A stretch of 64,000 nucleotides of DNA from assembly GCA_016700115.1 (NCBI GenBank), contig CP064999.1, positions 1,240,001-1,304,000 of the forward strand, given 5' to 3'. A model generated the notes under the pieces. It saw only the letters and a program-made list of their open reading frames with translations, was not told where the DNA came from and did no database searches. A program made the position numbers and the translations under genes. The first letter of the stretch is position 1. Every line of letters begins with the position of its first letter. Below are positions 18,607-28,840 of the stretch, one piece after another. The DNA is from Sphingobacteriales bacterium. GTDB taxonomy: Bacteria > Bacteroidota > Bacteroidia > Chitinophagales > UBA2359.

Positions 18607-18640
18607 CAAAGTTAATCTTACACAGTGTATTTACAGCAAA
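18607..18640 (-). promoter_or_regulatory. Candidate promoter of the TonB-dependent receptor gene
   Basis: On the minus strand, TTTG (18640-18637) is followed by 22 bases and TAACTTTG (18614-18607), within the accepted spacing for Bacteroidota promoters. It overlaps the first codons of recF, so the two genes may interfere with each other. Confidence 0.4.
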
Positions 18641-19749
18641 TAAATATCTCCAATTATAAAAACTACAACGGAAACGGCAGCCGCGCACAGTTTTCGCCCC
18701 GGCTCAATTTTCTGGTTGGGAAAAATGGTGCAGGGAAAACCAATTTGCTCGATGCGGTCTATTATTTGTGTTTCTGCAAAAGTTATTTCAGCACTACGGA
18801 TGCGCAAAACATCTGCCATGGTCAGGATTTTTTTAGGGTAGAAGGGTGCTTTGACCTGGCGAATCAACCGGAAAGCATAGCGGTAAAGTTTGGAGTTAAC
18901 CGAAAAAAGGAGTTTAACCGCAACGGAACGGTTTATGAACGCCTGTCAGAGCATATCGGTCTGCTGCCCTTGGTGATGATTGCACCGGACGATATTGAAT
19001 TGGTAAAAGGCGGAAGCGAAGAGCGCCGCAAATTGCTCGATACCAGTATTTCTCAGTTTGATAAGACCTACTTGGAAGCATTGATTGTCTATAACCGCGT
19101 GTTGCAGCAACGGAACACCCTGCTCAAATCTTTTGCCGAGCGCCATTATTTCAACAAACAACTGCTCGAAACCTATAACGAACAATTAACACCTCCTGCA
19201 AACTTTATTTATCAAAAACGGAAAGAAATTACGCAGCAATTATCGCCGGTTATCCAACAGTTTTACCAAAACCTGAGCTCCGGAAACGAAACTGTTGCCT
19301 GCGATTATCTCTCACCTTTAGATGGAAAAGATTTTGCAGACCTGCTTCAACAAAATTTAACTGCCGACAGGCAATTACAGCGAACAACTGAAGGTGTTCA
19401 CCGCGATGACCTTGAATTTACCATCAATAAGGGCTACCCTATAAAAAAATACGGCTCACAAGGACAACAAAAATCCTTCCTGATAGCGTTAAAACTGGCG
19501 ATTTTTAAACTCTTGACGAAAACCACCGGTAAAACCCCGATTTTGTTGCTTGATGATGTCTTTGACAAATTGGACGAACAACGAACTGCACAGTTGGTCA
19601 GTATCGTTTCGGGCGAAGATTTTGGGCAAGTTTTTATTTCAGATACAATTGAGCACCGGATGCAGGCTATTTTTGATAAATTTGCAGTACCCTATCTTGT
19701 TTTTAAAATCAACAATGGAAATATTGAAGCGACAGCAAGTAAACCTTAG
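18625..19749 (+). CDS. recF: DNA replication and repair protein RecF
   Basis: RecF binds single-strand/double-strand DNA junctions and helps RecO and RecR load RecA at gaps. The 374 residues match the family length. The Walker A motif is VGKNGAGKTN at residues 31-40; the Walker B region is TPILLLDDVFDKLDEQR near residue 305. The ABC-type signature region lies around KKYGSQGQQKSFLIALKLA. The start is GTG at 18625; an in-frame TAA at 18613 rules out anything earlier. It is followed by a DUF721/DciA gene, a pairing common in Bacteroidota and elsewhere. Confidence 0.95.
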   Translation: MYLQQINISNYKNYNGNGSRAQFSPRLNFLVGKNGAGKTNLLDAVYYLCFCKSYFSTTDAQNICHGQDFFRVEGCFDLANQPESIAVKFGVNRKKEFNRNGTVYERLSEHIGLLPLVMIAPDDIELVKGGSEERRKLLDTSISQFDKTYLEALIVYNRVLQQRNTLLKSFAERHYFNKQLLETYNEQLTPPANFIYQKRKEITQQLSPVIQQFYQNLSSGNETVACDYLSPLDGKDFADLLQQNLTADRQLQRTTEGVHRDDLEFTINKGYPIKKYGSQGQQKSFLIALKLAIFKLLTKTTGKTPILLLDDVFDKLDEQRTAQLVSIVSGEDFGQVFISDTIEHRMQAIFDKFAVPYLVFKINNGNIEATASKP

Positions 19750-19877
19750 CGCAGGAAATACCGGCTGTTACCGACAATTTACCAACCTAAAAGCACGTTT
19801 CCCGTTAAAGGTGTTTAACATTAAATAATATTTCTGATTTGCAAACCCAAATCGAATAAATCCCAAAAACCGGAACA

Positions 19878-20174
19878 ATGAGACCCCGAAAACCAAACGA
19901 ACAAACACTGAAAGAGATCTTGAAAGACTTTTTTACGGTTTATAAGCTCAACACCGGATTGAACGAAGCGCGGATTAAAACCCTTTGGGAAGAAATGATG
20001 GGAAAAACCATTGCAAAACATACGGATAAATTGGTAGCAAAAAAAGGGGTTTTATACTTGAAAATTAGTTCAGCTCCACTTAAGCAGGAGTTGTTTTTCA
20101 GACGCGAGATTATTATAGAACGAATCAACACAAGATTGGGAGAACCTTTTTTAAAAGAAATCGTATTTACCTGA
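19878..20174 (+). CDS. DUF721 / DciA-like protein
   Basis: This is a small basic protein of 98 residues. The core (IKTLWEEMMGKTIAKHT, KGVLYLKISSAPLKQEL, REIIIERINTRLG) matches the DUF721 family. DciA, the studied member, helps load replicative helicase in bacteria that lack DnaC. The gene lies 128 bases after recF in the same direction, a neighbourhood typical of DciA homologues. That it acts in helicase loading is inferred from family and position, not from the sequence itself. Confidence 0.85.
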   Translation: MRPRKPNEQTLKEILKDFFTVYKLNTGLNEARIKTLWEEMMGKTIAKHTDKLVAKKGVLYLKISSAPLKQELFFRREIIIERINTRLGEPFLKEIVFT

Positions 20175-20233
20175 TCCGGTTCAACATATTTTCCTGTTAT
20201 CACATTAAATACCCTAAAAAATCTGCACCAGAT

Positions 20234-21343
20234 ATGAACAGAATTTATAGCTTACTTATCCTTTTGTTTTTAAGTACTTGGGGCTTATATACTCCGGTTT
20301 TAGCACAGGACTATTATTGGAATACTGATACAACTTTGTTGCCTGAACCGGTTAAGGAGAAAAAGCAACGCAAAAAGAAAAAAGCAAACGAAGACAAAGA
20401 TATTTTACAAAATCCGGGGGGCTTTGAAATGTATGGCGCAGACAGTCCTCCTGAGTTGGATTTCAATATTCCTGCATCTAATGATGAAGTACTGCAGCCC
20501 ACACCGGTAGAAGAACAGGCCAATGAAAAAAATACAGCCGCTAAGTCTCAAAAAAGAAGAAAAGGAAACAAGAATGAAAGTTCAGAAGTCATCAGCCTTG
20601 ATTTAGGCACGCTGTATCAGGTTAATTTGACCGATACTGTCATTGTGCAGGACAAACGCAAAAAAATGCCGGAGGTGAGTTTTAAGGCGAAAGAAGATGT
20701 TAAGTATTACTACAATCAGGCAGTGCTTAAAATCAACAACAGCAACTATGCAGATGCTTTAGAGTTGCTCAATAAATGTATAGCCCGAGACCCCAACAAC
20801 AAAGATGCGCTCCAAATGCGCGCGAATTGTTTAGCCGAACTTCAAAAATATAAGCAAGCAATCAGTGACTATAACAAAGCGCTGAAAATAGATGATAAAG
20901 ATCCGATATTACACTATAACAAAGCCAGCACGCTTATCAAAATGGGTAAGTTTGACGATGCCGTTGAAACATTTAATAAGGCAATTACCTATAAGCCCGA
21001 TTATGTGTATGCACTGCAAGGGCGCGCATCCGCCAAAACCCTGAACGGCGACTATAAAGGGGCAATAGAAGATTACAGCTTAGTCTTAGACCATAACCCT
21101 CTGTTTCTTTCAGCCCTTAAAGGAAGGGGGGTCGCAAAAGGTCTGCTCAAAAGATATGATGATGCTGTCGGTGATTTTTCTTCAGTCATTGAGTTGCAGC
21201 CCTCTGACGGAATGGCATATTACTATCGCGGATTGGCTTATATCAGCCTCAATCAACCATTTAAGGGTTGTACAGACTTTGACAAAGCCTACCAATTGAA
21301 TGTAAAACAAGCCTATTTCGATATCAAAGAGTTTTGCCGGTAA
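20234..21343 (+). CDS. Secreted or periplasmic tetratricopeptide repeat protein
   Basis: A signal peptide (MNRIYSLLILLFLSTWGLYTPVLAQ) is followed by a strongly basic patch at residues about 40-55 (KEKKQRKKKKANEDKD) and a low-complexity linker to about 140. At least five TPR units run from about 150 to 360, with visible repeats NYADALELLNKCIARDPNN, KYKQAISDYNKALKIDDKD, KFDDAVETFNKAITYKPDY and YKGAIEDYSLVLDHNP. It probably mediates protein contacts in the envelope; the partner is unknown. It lies 59 bases after the DciA gene, without a clear promoter, so it may belong to the recF transcript. Confidence 0.85.
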   Translation: MNRIYSLLILLFLSTWGLYTPVLAQDYYWNTDTTLLPEPVKEKKQRKKKKANEDKDILQNPGGFEMYGADSPPELDFNIPASNDEVLQPTPVEEQANEKNTAAKSQKRRKGNKNESSEVISLDLGTLYQVNLTDTVIVQDKRKKMPEVSFKAKEDVKYYYNQAVLKINNSNYADALELLNKCIARDPNNKDALQMRANCLAELQKYKQAISDYNKALKIDDKDPILHYNKASTLIKMGKFDDAVETFNKAITYKPDYVYALQGRASAKTLNGDYKGAIEDYSLVLDHNPLFLSALKGRGVAKGLLKRYDDAVGDFSSVIELQPSDGMAYYYRGLAYISLNQPFKGCTDFDKAYQLNVKQAYFDIKEFCR

Positions 21344-21377
21344 TACGATTTTATTTTATAGATTTTTACGGCTTTTT

Positions 21378-22319
21378 ATGGACTCTTTTACCAATGACCG
21401 GACATCGGGTTTTTATGAACGCCCCGAACTGTTTAATCAACTTATTTCAAAGGCTGATTTTGCACTGCTTATAAAAATCTCATTGAATTATTTTGACCAA
21501 AACAACATATCCGTTTTTAGCATTGAAGACGGAGTTATCAAAGCTAATACCGGCAATGACAAGGGCGAAGCCGTCCATTTCGGGTTGGACAACCTGATTA
21601 AAAAAATAGTCAGAATAAAAAAGAAACTTTGGGAACGTGCAATTTTTGAACACTTTGATAAATTACGCCAAAATCATCAGCCGGCCTACAACTATTTGTT
21701 TAAAGATTTTGAATACGCGGCACAATTCTTAAAGGTGGTGATTAAAGACCGGCATTTTATGAAACCCGAATTGTGGGAAAAGTTGGTTTGCCGCGTTGAT
21801 TTTCCTGAAACTTATACCCTGCTCATCCTAGATTTTGAAGACCAGTTCCGGTTTTTGATGCGTGATGACATCAAAGAATGGGATACAAACGAAGAAGAGC
21901 TGTTTGCAACCGCCCTGTTCAACATATCTAAAGAACAAGTAGAAATAATTCATAGCGATAAAGAAAATGACAATCAACTATACTTGTTTATAGAGCCAAA
22001 TTTTGCTGCCCCTTTTTTGATAGATTTATACAGGAACGCTCCGTTTACCATCGGAAACCTCGGAGCATTGATTGCCATTCCAACCAAAGGGTGTGGGTTG
22101 GCTCACCCTGTCAACGATATCGGAATTTTTAATGTCATTAAAGCCATAATGCCTTTGGTTGTTCAATATTATACAGAACACGAAGGGAGCATCAACACCC
22201 ATTTTTACTGGTTTTTTGAAGACCGCTTTGAAGCTTTTCCGTTGCATCAGACAGAGGATGGTAAATCATACATGAAACTCCCTGAAAAACTCGAGCAATT
22301 GCTCAGGAAAAGCCTTTAA
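21378..22319 (+). CDS. Conserved hypothetical protein, weakly DUF1444-like
   Basis: This soluble protein of 313 residues has no signal peptide or membrane segment. The second half has the order of features I associate with DUF1444/YtpQ-type proteins: a strand pair (YTLLILDFEDQFRFLM), then DDIKEWDTNEEELFATALFN, and later LGALIAIPTKGCGLAHPV. That resemblance is weak and made by eye. The first half is helical and basic (KKIVRIKKKLWERAIFEHF). It follows the TPR gene by 34 bases. I do not assign a function. Confidence 0.6.
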   Translation: MDSFTNDRTSGFYERPELFNQLISKADFALLIKISLNYFDQNNISVFSIEDGVIKANTGNDKGEAVHFGLDNLIKKIVRIKKKLWERAIFEHFDKLRQNHQPAYNYLFKDFEYAAQFLKVVIKDRHFMKPELWEKLVCRVDFPETYTLLILDFEDQFRFLMRDDIKEWDTNEEELFATALFNISKEQVEIIHSDKENDNQLYLFIEPNFAAPFLIDLYRNAPFTIGNLGALIAIPTKGCGLAHPVNDIGIFNVIKAIMPLVVQYYTEHEGSINTHFYWFFEDRFEAFPLHQTEDGKSYMKLPEKLEQLLRKSL

Positions 22320-22546
22320 CCGCAAATTTTCTGACCTTATCTCCATTCTTTTATATTGGCGCTCATATTCTTGTCATTTTTTCAACATTTTAAAAGTTAT
22401 TTAAAACAATTTGTTGAGTTTGTTGTACTTTCGTATGCTTAAGCAAATAATTATAGCGCTACCGTCCTTGTGTAACTTAACCACCTTTCGCTAACAACCA
22501 ATCTAAACAACATTTTCCCCATTCTCCACATAAATCAAAAGTACGA

Positions 22547-25498
22547 ATGAAACGAGTAACATTACTACTTGTCATTATTTCCCTTTTCGCCTCAACCCTC
22601 GTTCAGGCACACAATGACCAAAAATACAATATTTCGGTTTTCAACCACCAAATCAGAATTGACGAACCCTCAAAGCAACAAGACCTGCGACAACAGGCTA
22701 TCTGGAAAAAATTTAACCGTCAGTTTGGTCATTGGTATGTCGAGTTTAACACCTTAAATGGTTTGCCTATTCGGGCTGCCGGAACACCCATATCGCTCAA
22801 TATTTCGGGAACCGAAGAGCAGTTAGCCATTCATTTTGTAAATACTGCGCTGAAAGAATTTAAGTTTCCTGCTTCCTCTTTGCAGTACATCCGTACCAAC
22901 CATTCAAATCATTTAAGGTATGTATTGTTCAGCCAGTTTTATCAAGGCCTTGAAGTTTTGGGTAATGGTTTAAGTGTCCGGTTTAATCAGCAAAATCAGG
23001 TGGTCGCTTTTACTACTGACCTCTACAACAATATCAACCTTTCTCTGCAAACAAGCATTACACCTCAGACAGCCCTGCAACAGGCAGTTGCCGATGTTCC
23101 GGGTCAATATACCAACCATACAACTCCGGTACTGAAAGTATTGCCTATCCCAACCCCGTCAGGCTATGACTACAAATTAGTGTATGACTTTACCATTAAA
23201 GGCAAAACCAACCTCGGTGAACCTGTGTTTTTCCGGGTTTGGACCGATGCCAATGACGGTACTATTTACTACCGCCGCAACATCGTATGCAGTATAGATG
23301 TTGAAGAAGCCGCTTCGCTGTTTCCTGTTAACGGAGAAGCAACCTATAACCCGACTTTCGACCCCGTGGCGGTTAGTTTTCCCAATATGCGTATCCAAAT
23401 CGGAGCAACCAATTTTTATACCGATGAGAATGGAAATTTGGATTATACCTTTCCTCCCGGTATTCCCGTTACCGTTAATGCCACCGCATATCTTGAAGGA
23501 CAATACAGCCGTGTGTATATCGGCGAAACGGGCAACACCGTTCCATCTTTCCCGGTAAGCATTGTGCCCGGATCTTCCGAAATTACAGTGCCGGCCGGTG
23601 CGGCATCCATCACACAATTTTCTGCTTTCTATCATGTCACGCAGCAGCACAATTTTATGAAATCGTGGATACCCGCCATGACAATCATGGATTTCCCGAT
23701 GGTTACCCGCGTTGATATTACAGATGGAAGCTGCAATGCCTTTTACGACGGGTCTGTCAATTTCTATGCCCAGGGAGGTGGATGTTACGCTTCGGCTTTG
23801 TTCAACGACATCATTTTTCACGAATACGGTCACGGTATCAACTACTATTTCTACGATTTTAAAGGGGGCGATTTTAACAACGGCTCATTGGGCGAAGGAT
23901 ATGCCGATGTTTGGGGTTTGGGGCATACCGAATACCCGATTTTGGCAAAAGGATTTAATATGGGCAATGTCAACTCATCCATCCGCCGCTACGACATCAA
24001 CCCCAAAGTATATCCGCAGGATTTGACCGGACAGGTTCACGACAATGGAGAAATTATTGCCGGTGCTTGGTGGGATTTGGGCGTACAAATCGGCGTTCAG
24101 GAAATGTTCAACATCTTCATCAATTCGCACGACGGCGTTCCCATGCGTCCCGACGGACAAGAAGGCACTCTGTACAGCGATATTTTGTTTGAAGCCCTCA
24201 TTGCTGATGACGACAACGGAAACATCGCAGACGGAACCCCAAACAGCATTGCCATTATTGACAATTTTGCCCTGCATGGCATCTTCCTACAAATCAGTGG
24301 TGAAATGAACCATACAGAATACCCGCTTATTGAACCCACCGAACTGGCACAAATTAACTTTACCCTTTCAATTGATTTTAACTACCTGCCCTTTGTGGAG
24401 GAAGTCGGACTTTGGTACAGAACCGATCGCACACAACCCTATACCTATACAAATGCTGTAGCGTTGTCCGGTGGTAATAATTATACCGGGTTTATTCCCT
24501 TTCTCACTGCCGGAACTGTAGTAGATTATTACCTCGAACTCAGCGACAATGTGGGCGGCGTTCCGTTTTCAAATCCATACCTTGCAAACCGCACTTCCAA
24601 TCCAAACCTTCCTTTCCAACTATTGGTAGGGTACGAAACATTAGAAGCAGATAACCTGTTCGGAACTGCTGCACAATGGTCCTTAAACGCTCCCGGTGAT
24701 GATGCAGGTACCGGATTATGGACGATTGGTTCGCCGAATGCTTCTTTTGTTGATGACGACATCATGGTACAAACCGACACCGACAACACCCCTGATAATA
24801 ACAACTATTGTGCTTTTACAGGCAATGCCAACACCACTGCTTCAGTTGGTAACAACGATGTAGATGATGGACGCACTACCCTGACCTCGAAAGCATATAA
24901 CCTCATGCAGTTTACCAATCCTGCTTTTTCCTATTATCGCTGGTACACCAATGACCAGGGTGCTAATCCCGGCAATGACTTCTGGGAAGTCTATATTTCC
25001 AATAACGGGGGATCAACCTGGGTTCCCGTTGAAAACACCAATGTTGCAGACCATAGCTGGCGTTTGGCGGCTCTCAGAGTACAGGACTATCTGCCTCTTA
25101 GTTCCGATGTGCGTCTTCGGTTTATTGCTTCGGACAATGTAATTGCGGGAGCTCCTTCTGATGGAGGAAGTCTGGTTGAAGCCGCTATTGATGATCTTGT
25201 TCTGTACGAACAAGCAGATGAGGCGACCGTAGGAATTAATCCGGCAAACGAATCTGCACTCTTGGTTTATCCCAATCCGGCAAAAGACTTCTTATTGGTT
25301 CAACTTGCAACCACCAATTCAGAAAAAGCCATTGTTACACTTTATAACACCATCGGGCAGGTTGTATTTACCCATTCCGACCTTTCCGGACAACCTTTGC
25401 GCATTAACACTTCTTCTTTGTCAAACGGAGTTTATCTGCTTAAAGTAAACGAAGGAAAAGACACTCATGTCAGAAAAGTGCTGATTGGCAACAAATAA
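22547..25498 (+). CDS. Secreted zinc metallopeptidase with FTP propeptide, M36-like, T9SS-sorted
   Basis: Order of parts in the 983 residues: signal peptide (TLLLVIISLFASTLVQA); FTP-type propeptide to about residue 230 (LSVRFNQQNQVVAFTTDLYN, LRYVLFSQFYQGLEVLGNGL); catalytic domain with HEYGH at residues 425-429 and the third zinc ligand Glu450 in GSLGEGYADVWG; then beta-sandwich modules (MAM- or jellyroll-like around 690-900, with DDVDDGRTTLTSKAYNL and AAIDDLVLYEQ); and a T9SS type A tail (VYPNPAKDFLLVQLA, GVYLLKVNEGKD). Zinc ligands, FTP and spacing fit the gluzincin clan, with fungalysin-like M36 the best guess. A self-processing secreted protease is likely. It stands alone, with a strong terminator after it. 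Confidence 0.85.
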   Translation: MKRVTLLLVIISLFASTLVQAHNDQKYNISVFNHQIRIDEPSKQQDLRQQAIWKKFNRQFGHWYVEFNTLNGLPIRAAGTPISLNISGTEEQLAIHFVNTALKEFKFPASSLQYIRTNHSNHLRYVLFSQFYQGLEVLGNGLSVRFNQQNQVVAFTTDLYNNINLSLQTSITPQTALQQAVADVPGQYTNHTTPVLKVLPIPTPSGYDYKLVYDFTIKGKTNLGEPVFFRVWTDANDGTIYYRRNIVCSIDVEEAASLFPVNGEATYNPTFDPVAVSFPNMRIQIGATNFYTDENGNLDYTFPPGIPVTVNATAYLEGQYSRVYIGETGNTVPSFPVSIVPGSSEITVPAGAASITQFSAFYHVTQQHNFMKSWIPAMTIMDFPMVTRVDITDGSCNAFYDGSVNFYAQGGGCYASALFNDIIFHEYGHGINYYFYDFKGGDFNNGSLGEGYADVWGLGHTEYPILAKGFNMGNVNSSIRRYDINPKVYPQDLTGQVHDNGEIIAGAWWDLGVQIGVQEMFNIFINSHDGVPMRPDGQEGTLYSDILFEALIADDDNGNIADGTPNSIAIIDNFALHGIFLQISGEMNHTEYPLIEPTELAQINFTLSIDFNYLPFVEEVGLWYRTDRTQPYTYTNAVALSGGNNYTGFIPFLTAGTVVDYYLELSDNVGGVPFSNPYLANRTSNPNLPFQLLVGYETLEADNLFGTAAQWSLNAPGDDAGTGLWTIGSPNASFVDDDIMVQTDTDNTPDNNNYCAFTGNANTTASVGNNDVDDGRTTLTSKAYNLMQFTNPAFSYYRWYTNDQGANPGNDFWEVYISNNGGSTWVPVENTNVADHSWRLAALRVQDYLPLSSDVRLRFIASDNVIAGAPSDGGSLVEAAIDDLVLYEQADEATVGINPANESALLVYPNPAKDFLLVQLATTNSEKAIVTLYNTIGQVVFTHSDLSGQPLRINTSSLSNGVYLLKVNEGKDTHVRKVLIGNK

Positions 25499-25563
25499 CC
25501 AGATTTGAGTGGAGGCAATCTAAATCCTCTGATTGTCCCATATAGCAGTTAATAAAACAGGCA

Positions 25564-25598
25564 AGGCAGTTTTCTATTGCACTGCCTGTTTTTTTTTT
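25564..25598 (+). terminator. Rho-independent terminator after the metallopeptidase gene
   Basis: AGGCAGT pairs with ACTGCCT over a 10-base loop, followed by a run of about ten T. The outer bases AACAGGC / GCCTGTT offer an alternative longer pairing. Confidence 0.85.
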
Positions 25599-25760
25599 GC
25601 TTCGACAACAATCAATCCTTCTGACTAATGTTTGACGAAAGGTTAATTAGTCTGCGCTGCATAATAATCTCTTAGAAGGACAAAGTTTGGAATGTGTAAT
25701 GCAATTAGATTTGACTTTTTGAAAATACCCTTCATATTAATCGAGTGTAAAAAACAAAAA

Positions 25761-26669
25761 ATGAATATTATCAGCACAACAGGACTGGTCAAACGATTTG
25801 GAAATACCGTAGCAGTAAATAAAATTTCGGTTCAGATTAATGAAGGAGAAATTTATGGGTTTTTAGGGCTTAACGGCGCGGGAAAAACTACTCTGATCCG
25901 ACTTTTGCTGGGTATGGTAAGACCTGATTCTGGAAGTGTGAGCCTGTTCGGAAAAATTCTGACCTCCAATTTCGATCAGTGGAACAAGATAGGATACTTA
26001 GTAGAAACACCTTATTCCTACCCCAACTTGTCGGTTTACGACAACTTGAAAGTATTTTGCAAATTGCGTCAATTAAGCAATCCATCTGCCATAGACCGTA
26101 TCATTGAAAAACTAAAACTCACTAAATACAAAAACATCAAAGCAAGCGCTTTGTCTTATGGCAACCAACAACGATTGGGACTTGCCAAAGCTCTCATCCA
26201 CCAACCTAAACTTTTAATTTTAGATGAACCGGTAAATGGTTTAGATCCGGAAGGTATCGTAGAAGTGCGGGAACTCCTGACTGCTCTTGCCAACCATGGA
26301 ACTACCATTTTTATTTCAAGCCATATACTAAGCGAAATTTCCAAACTTACCCATCGTATAGGCATTATTCACGAAGGTAAACTTATCAAAGAATTAACTA
26401 CCGCTGAATTGTCCGGCCACATCATTAAAAAAATATTGGTGAAGACCACCGACAACAATAAAGCGATACAATGCCTGATAAACAAAGGCTATACCGTAGT
26501 ACATGGTGGAGAGCATGAACTTGAAATCTCCAATACTGAAGCATTGGAACACCCCGAATACGTATCAAAACTGTTGACAGAAAACGGATTTCCACCCATA
26601 CAGATTTACCGTTTCACCGAAGACCTTGAAATGTATTTCCTGAGAACTATTAAAGCCTTTACATCATGA
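25761..26669 (+). CDS. ABC transporter ATP-binding protein
   Basis: This is the energy-coupling subunit of an ABC-2-type exporter whose permease is encoded by the overlapping next gene. I start at ATG 25761; the upstream ATG-led extension from 25692 adds a non-homologous hydrophobic tail. With this start the protein has 302 residues: Walker A GLNGAGKT at 36-43, signature LSYGNQQR from 131, Walker B LLILDEP at 151-157, and the H-loop in TIFISSHILSE. A C-terminal regulatory-like extension of about 80 residues follows. The substrate is unknown; the family includes exporters of bacteriocins, lipids and drugs. It is co-translated with the permease by a 4-base overlap. Confidence 0.92.
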   Translation: MNIISTTGLVKRFGNTVAVNKISVQINEGEIYGFLGLNGAGKTTLIRLLLGMVRPDSGSVSLFGKILTSNFDQWNKIGYLVETPYSYPNLSVYDNLKVFCKLRQLSNPSAIDRIIEKLKLTKYKNIKASALSYGNQQRLGLAKALIHQPKLLILDEPVNGLDPEGIVEVRELLTALANHGTTIFISSHILSEISKLTHRIGIIHEGKLIKELTTAELSGHIIKKILVKTTDNNKAIQCLINKGYTVVHGGEHELEISNTEALEHPEYVSKLLTENGFPPIQIYRFTEDLEMYFLRTIKAFTS

Positions 26670-27454
26670 AAGCGCAATTCAGGGCTTTAGAAGCCGAAAT
26701 GATTAAAATCAAATCCTCACCCATACTTTGGGCAACATTCGTTGCTTTTGCGTTAGCTCCTGTGATGGGAGGGGTCTTTATGCTTATACTTCAGGACAGT
26801 GAGGCTTTAGCAAAAGCAGGAGCACTTGCCATCAAAGCAAATGCCATGAACTTTGAAGCAAACTGGGTTTCTTATTTTGACATACTCATACAAGCTGTTG
26901 GTGTTGGCGGGGTGATGGTTTTTGGGTTTGTCATCAGTTGGGTTTTTGGACGGGAATATTCAGACGGTACCGCAAAAGATTTGCTTGTGCTGCCAACTTC
27001 AAGAATAACAATCCTAAATGCAAAATTTATGGTGTATGTTATTTGGTGTTTTGCTTTAGCCGTCTCCAACTTGCTTGCCGGACTGATAATTGGTACTTTG
27101 CTCCAATTGCCGGCAACGGATATAGCTTTGTTAATCCCAAAACTAACCAGCTATGCGGTAACCACCGCTCTGACAGTCATTGTTGGTATTCCTATTGCAT
27201 TCTTTGCCTTATATGGTAAAGGATATCTGGCACCCCTTGGCTTTGTGGCATTGACTTTAGTTTTTGCACAAGTAATTGCAGCTATCGGATATGGCTCATA
27301 TTTCCCTTGGTCTATTCCCGGACTTTACAGTGGGGCGGGTGGTGAATACCGATTGTTGCTGAATCATTACAGTTATACCATTTTAGTACTTACAGGAGCT
27401 GCAGGCTACCTGACAACTACCATTTACTGGAAAAGAGCCGATCAGACAAAATGA
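26666..27454 (+). CDS. ABC transporter permease, ABC-2 type
   Basis: This integral membrane subunit of 262 residues has six hydrophobic segments, including LWATFVAFALAPVMGGVFML, VGGVMVFGFVISWVFG and ILVLTGAAGYLTTTIYW. The motif REYSDGTAKDLLVLPTSR, with its charged coupling loop, is typical of ABC-2 permeases. ATGA overlap with the ATPase gene shows translational coupling. The next gene is on the opposite strand, so this two-gene unit is a complete exporter. Confidence 0.88.
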   Translation: MKAQFRALEAEMIKIKSSPILWATFVAFALAPVMGGVFMLILQDSEALAKAGALAIKANAMNFEANWVSYFDILIQAVGVGGVMVFGFVISWVFGREYSDGTAKDLLVLPTSRITILNAKFMVYVIWCFALAVSNLLAGLIIGTLLQLPATDIALLIPKLTSYAVTTALTVIVGIPIAFFALYGKGYLAPLGFVALTLVFAQVIAAIGYGSYFPWSIPGLYSGAGGEYRLLLNHYSYTILVLTGAAGYLTTTIYWKRADQTK

Positions 27455-27501
27455 AAGAGGAGTGCTTTTAAGTTTTTCCAATCCCTGTCTTTACCGCTTA
27501 A

Positions 27502-28719
27502 CTAAAAATTCACCTGCGCCTGTATTCTCAACAGGTTTCCGGTTTGGTAATTGTTTTGATTCAGAAAGTCTTCAAATCTTCTCTTGGATATAGTATAATT
27601 CATTACCAATTCAAAATATTTGGATGCCTGCCATTCTACCCCAAACTCCCATTCATTTAAGCGGTAGCTTCTTGCGTCTTTTTCGTGTTTTTTCCCACCT
27701 TTATAAGCATGAAACCGGGCAAAGGGAATTATCACCCGTTTGTTTATGCTGACCAAATAGCTTGTTGTTATATAGCCCCCATATAAAGACCTCACTTCAA
27801 TTGAATCGGTTAGGGTATTAAATTCAGGACCTTTTCCGATATTATATTCTGCCTGAATTCCAAAGGGTTTGGGGTATAATACAAACGAAGCGGCAATCCG
27901 TTGATCGGTATAATTTAAGTCTGGCTTGTATTTCACTCCGTCGCTTAAATTAGAGGGCTGAATAACATATTTTCCGGTATAACCCTGAATTCCGGCTTCA
28001 ATGATTTGTGTTTTTAATTCAACAGGATAAGTAAATCGGGCAACAAAATGCGGTTCGTCGTTGAGTTCATTCAGGTTGGCAGTTTGTCCGTTGAAAACAC
28101 CAAGTCCAAAAAGTCCGTAGTCGCCACTGCCCTTCAGCCCTTCACTGACTAAACGCGACAAAAGTTTTCTTTTTTCTTTTGGTGCCCAGTAAAAGAAGAT
28201 TCCCAAATCGCGTTCGTTACTGACCGCACTGTTCAGGGCATCGTTTCTGTCCAATGGAATCCTGTTTTGGCTGGACTGCAGGTTTTCAAATCCAAACGGC
28301 ACTTTGCTCTGTCCTATTCGGAATCTAAATTCGTTGTTTTTATCAACCCCCACATCAAAATAGGCATCTCTGAGTTGAGCGAAATGCAGGCGGTCGCTAC
28401 TTGCGCTGCTTGCAAAATCGGGTTGGACATAAAAATAAACTTGTTTGCTGATTTGCCCGAAAAAAATTATCCGCATCCGTCTGATAAAAAATCCACCTCC
28501 TTTGCCCCATGATTTATCGCATTGCTCACACCTCAGGTTTTCGTTGGTTTCGAGCAACCTGTTATATCGCACCTGAGCATACCCTCTGATAGAAATGTTT
28601 TCGTACCATTTTTTGGGCTGAATGGTTTCCTGTTGTGACTTCTTTAGGTGTAAAGAATCAACTTGCGAATAACCCCAAACCGGAATAACCAATAGGGTTA
28701 GAAAGATTAATTTATTCAT
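27502..28719 (-). CDS. Porin of the phosphate-selective OprO/OprP type
   Basis: An outer-membrane beta-barrel of 405 residues. The signal peptide is MNKLIFLTLLVIPVWGYSQ. Barrel strands show the alternating pattern and porin-O/P-like motifs FFIRRMRIIFFGQISKQVYF, VQPDF, RFRIGQSKVPFGFENLQSS and RNDALNSAVSNERDLGIFF. The C-terminus ends RIQAQVNF, with the terminal Phe usual for barrel insertion. In Bacteroidota such porins often take up phosphate or similar anions, but selectivity cannot be read here. It heads left from a 120-base spacer next to the flippase gene and is convergent with the ABC permease. Confidence 0.85.
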   Translation of the reverse strand: MNKLIFLTLLVIPVWGYSQVDSLHLKKSQQETIQPKKWYENISIRGYAQVRYNRLLETNENLRCEQCDKSWGKGGGFFIRRMRIIFFGQISKQVYFYVQPDFASSASSDRLHFAQLRDAYFDVGVDKNNEFRFRIGQSKVPFGFENLQSSQNRIPLDRNDALNSAVSNERDLGIFFYWAPKEKRKLLSRLVSEGLKGSGDYGLFGLGVFNGQTANLNELNDEPHFVARFTYPVELKTQIIEAGIQGYTGKYVIQPSNLSDGVKYKPDLNYTDQRIAASFVLYPKPFGIQAEYNIGKGPEFNTLTDSIEVRSLYGGYITTSYLVSINKRVIIPFARFHAYKGGKKHEKDARSYRLNEWEFGVEWQASKYFELVMNYTISKRRFEDFLNQNNYQTGNLLRIQAQVNF

Positions 28720-28840
28720 GCGCTGTCATAATACATCGCAAAAATACAAGGATTTCAATAAAATTGAAGTACTTGCATGGTATGGCTCGGGAGTTTTAAA
28801 AAAAGCAGTTCTGTTTTTTTCTCAGTCCGGTGTTTCAAGT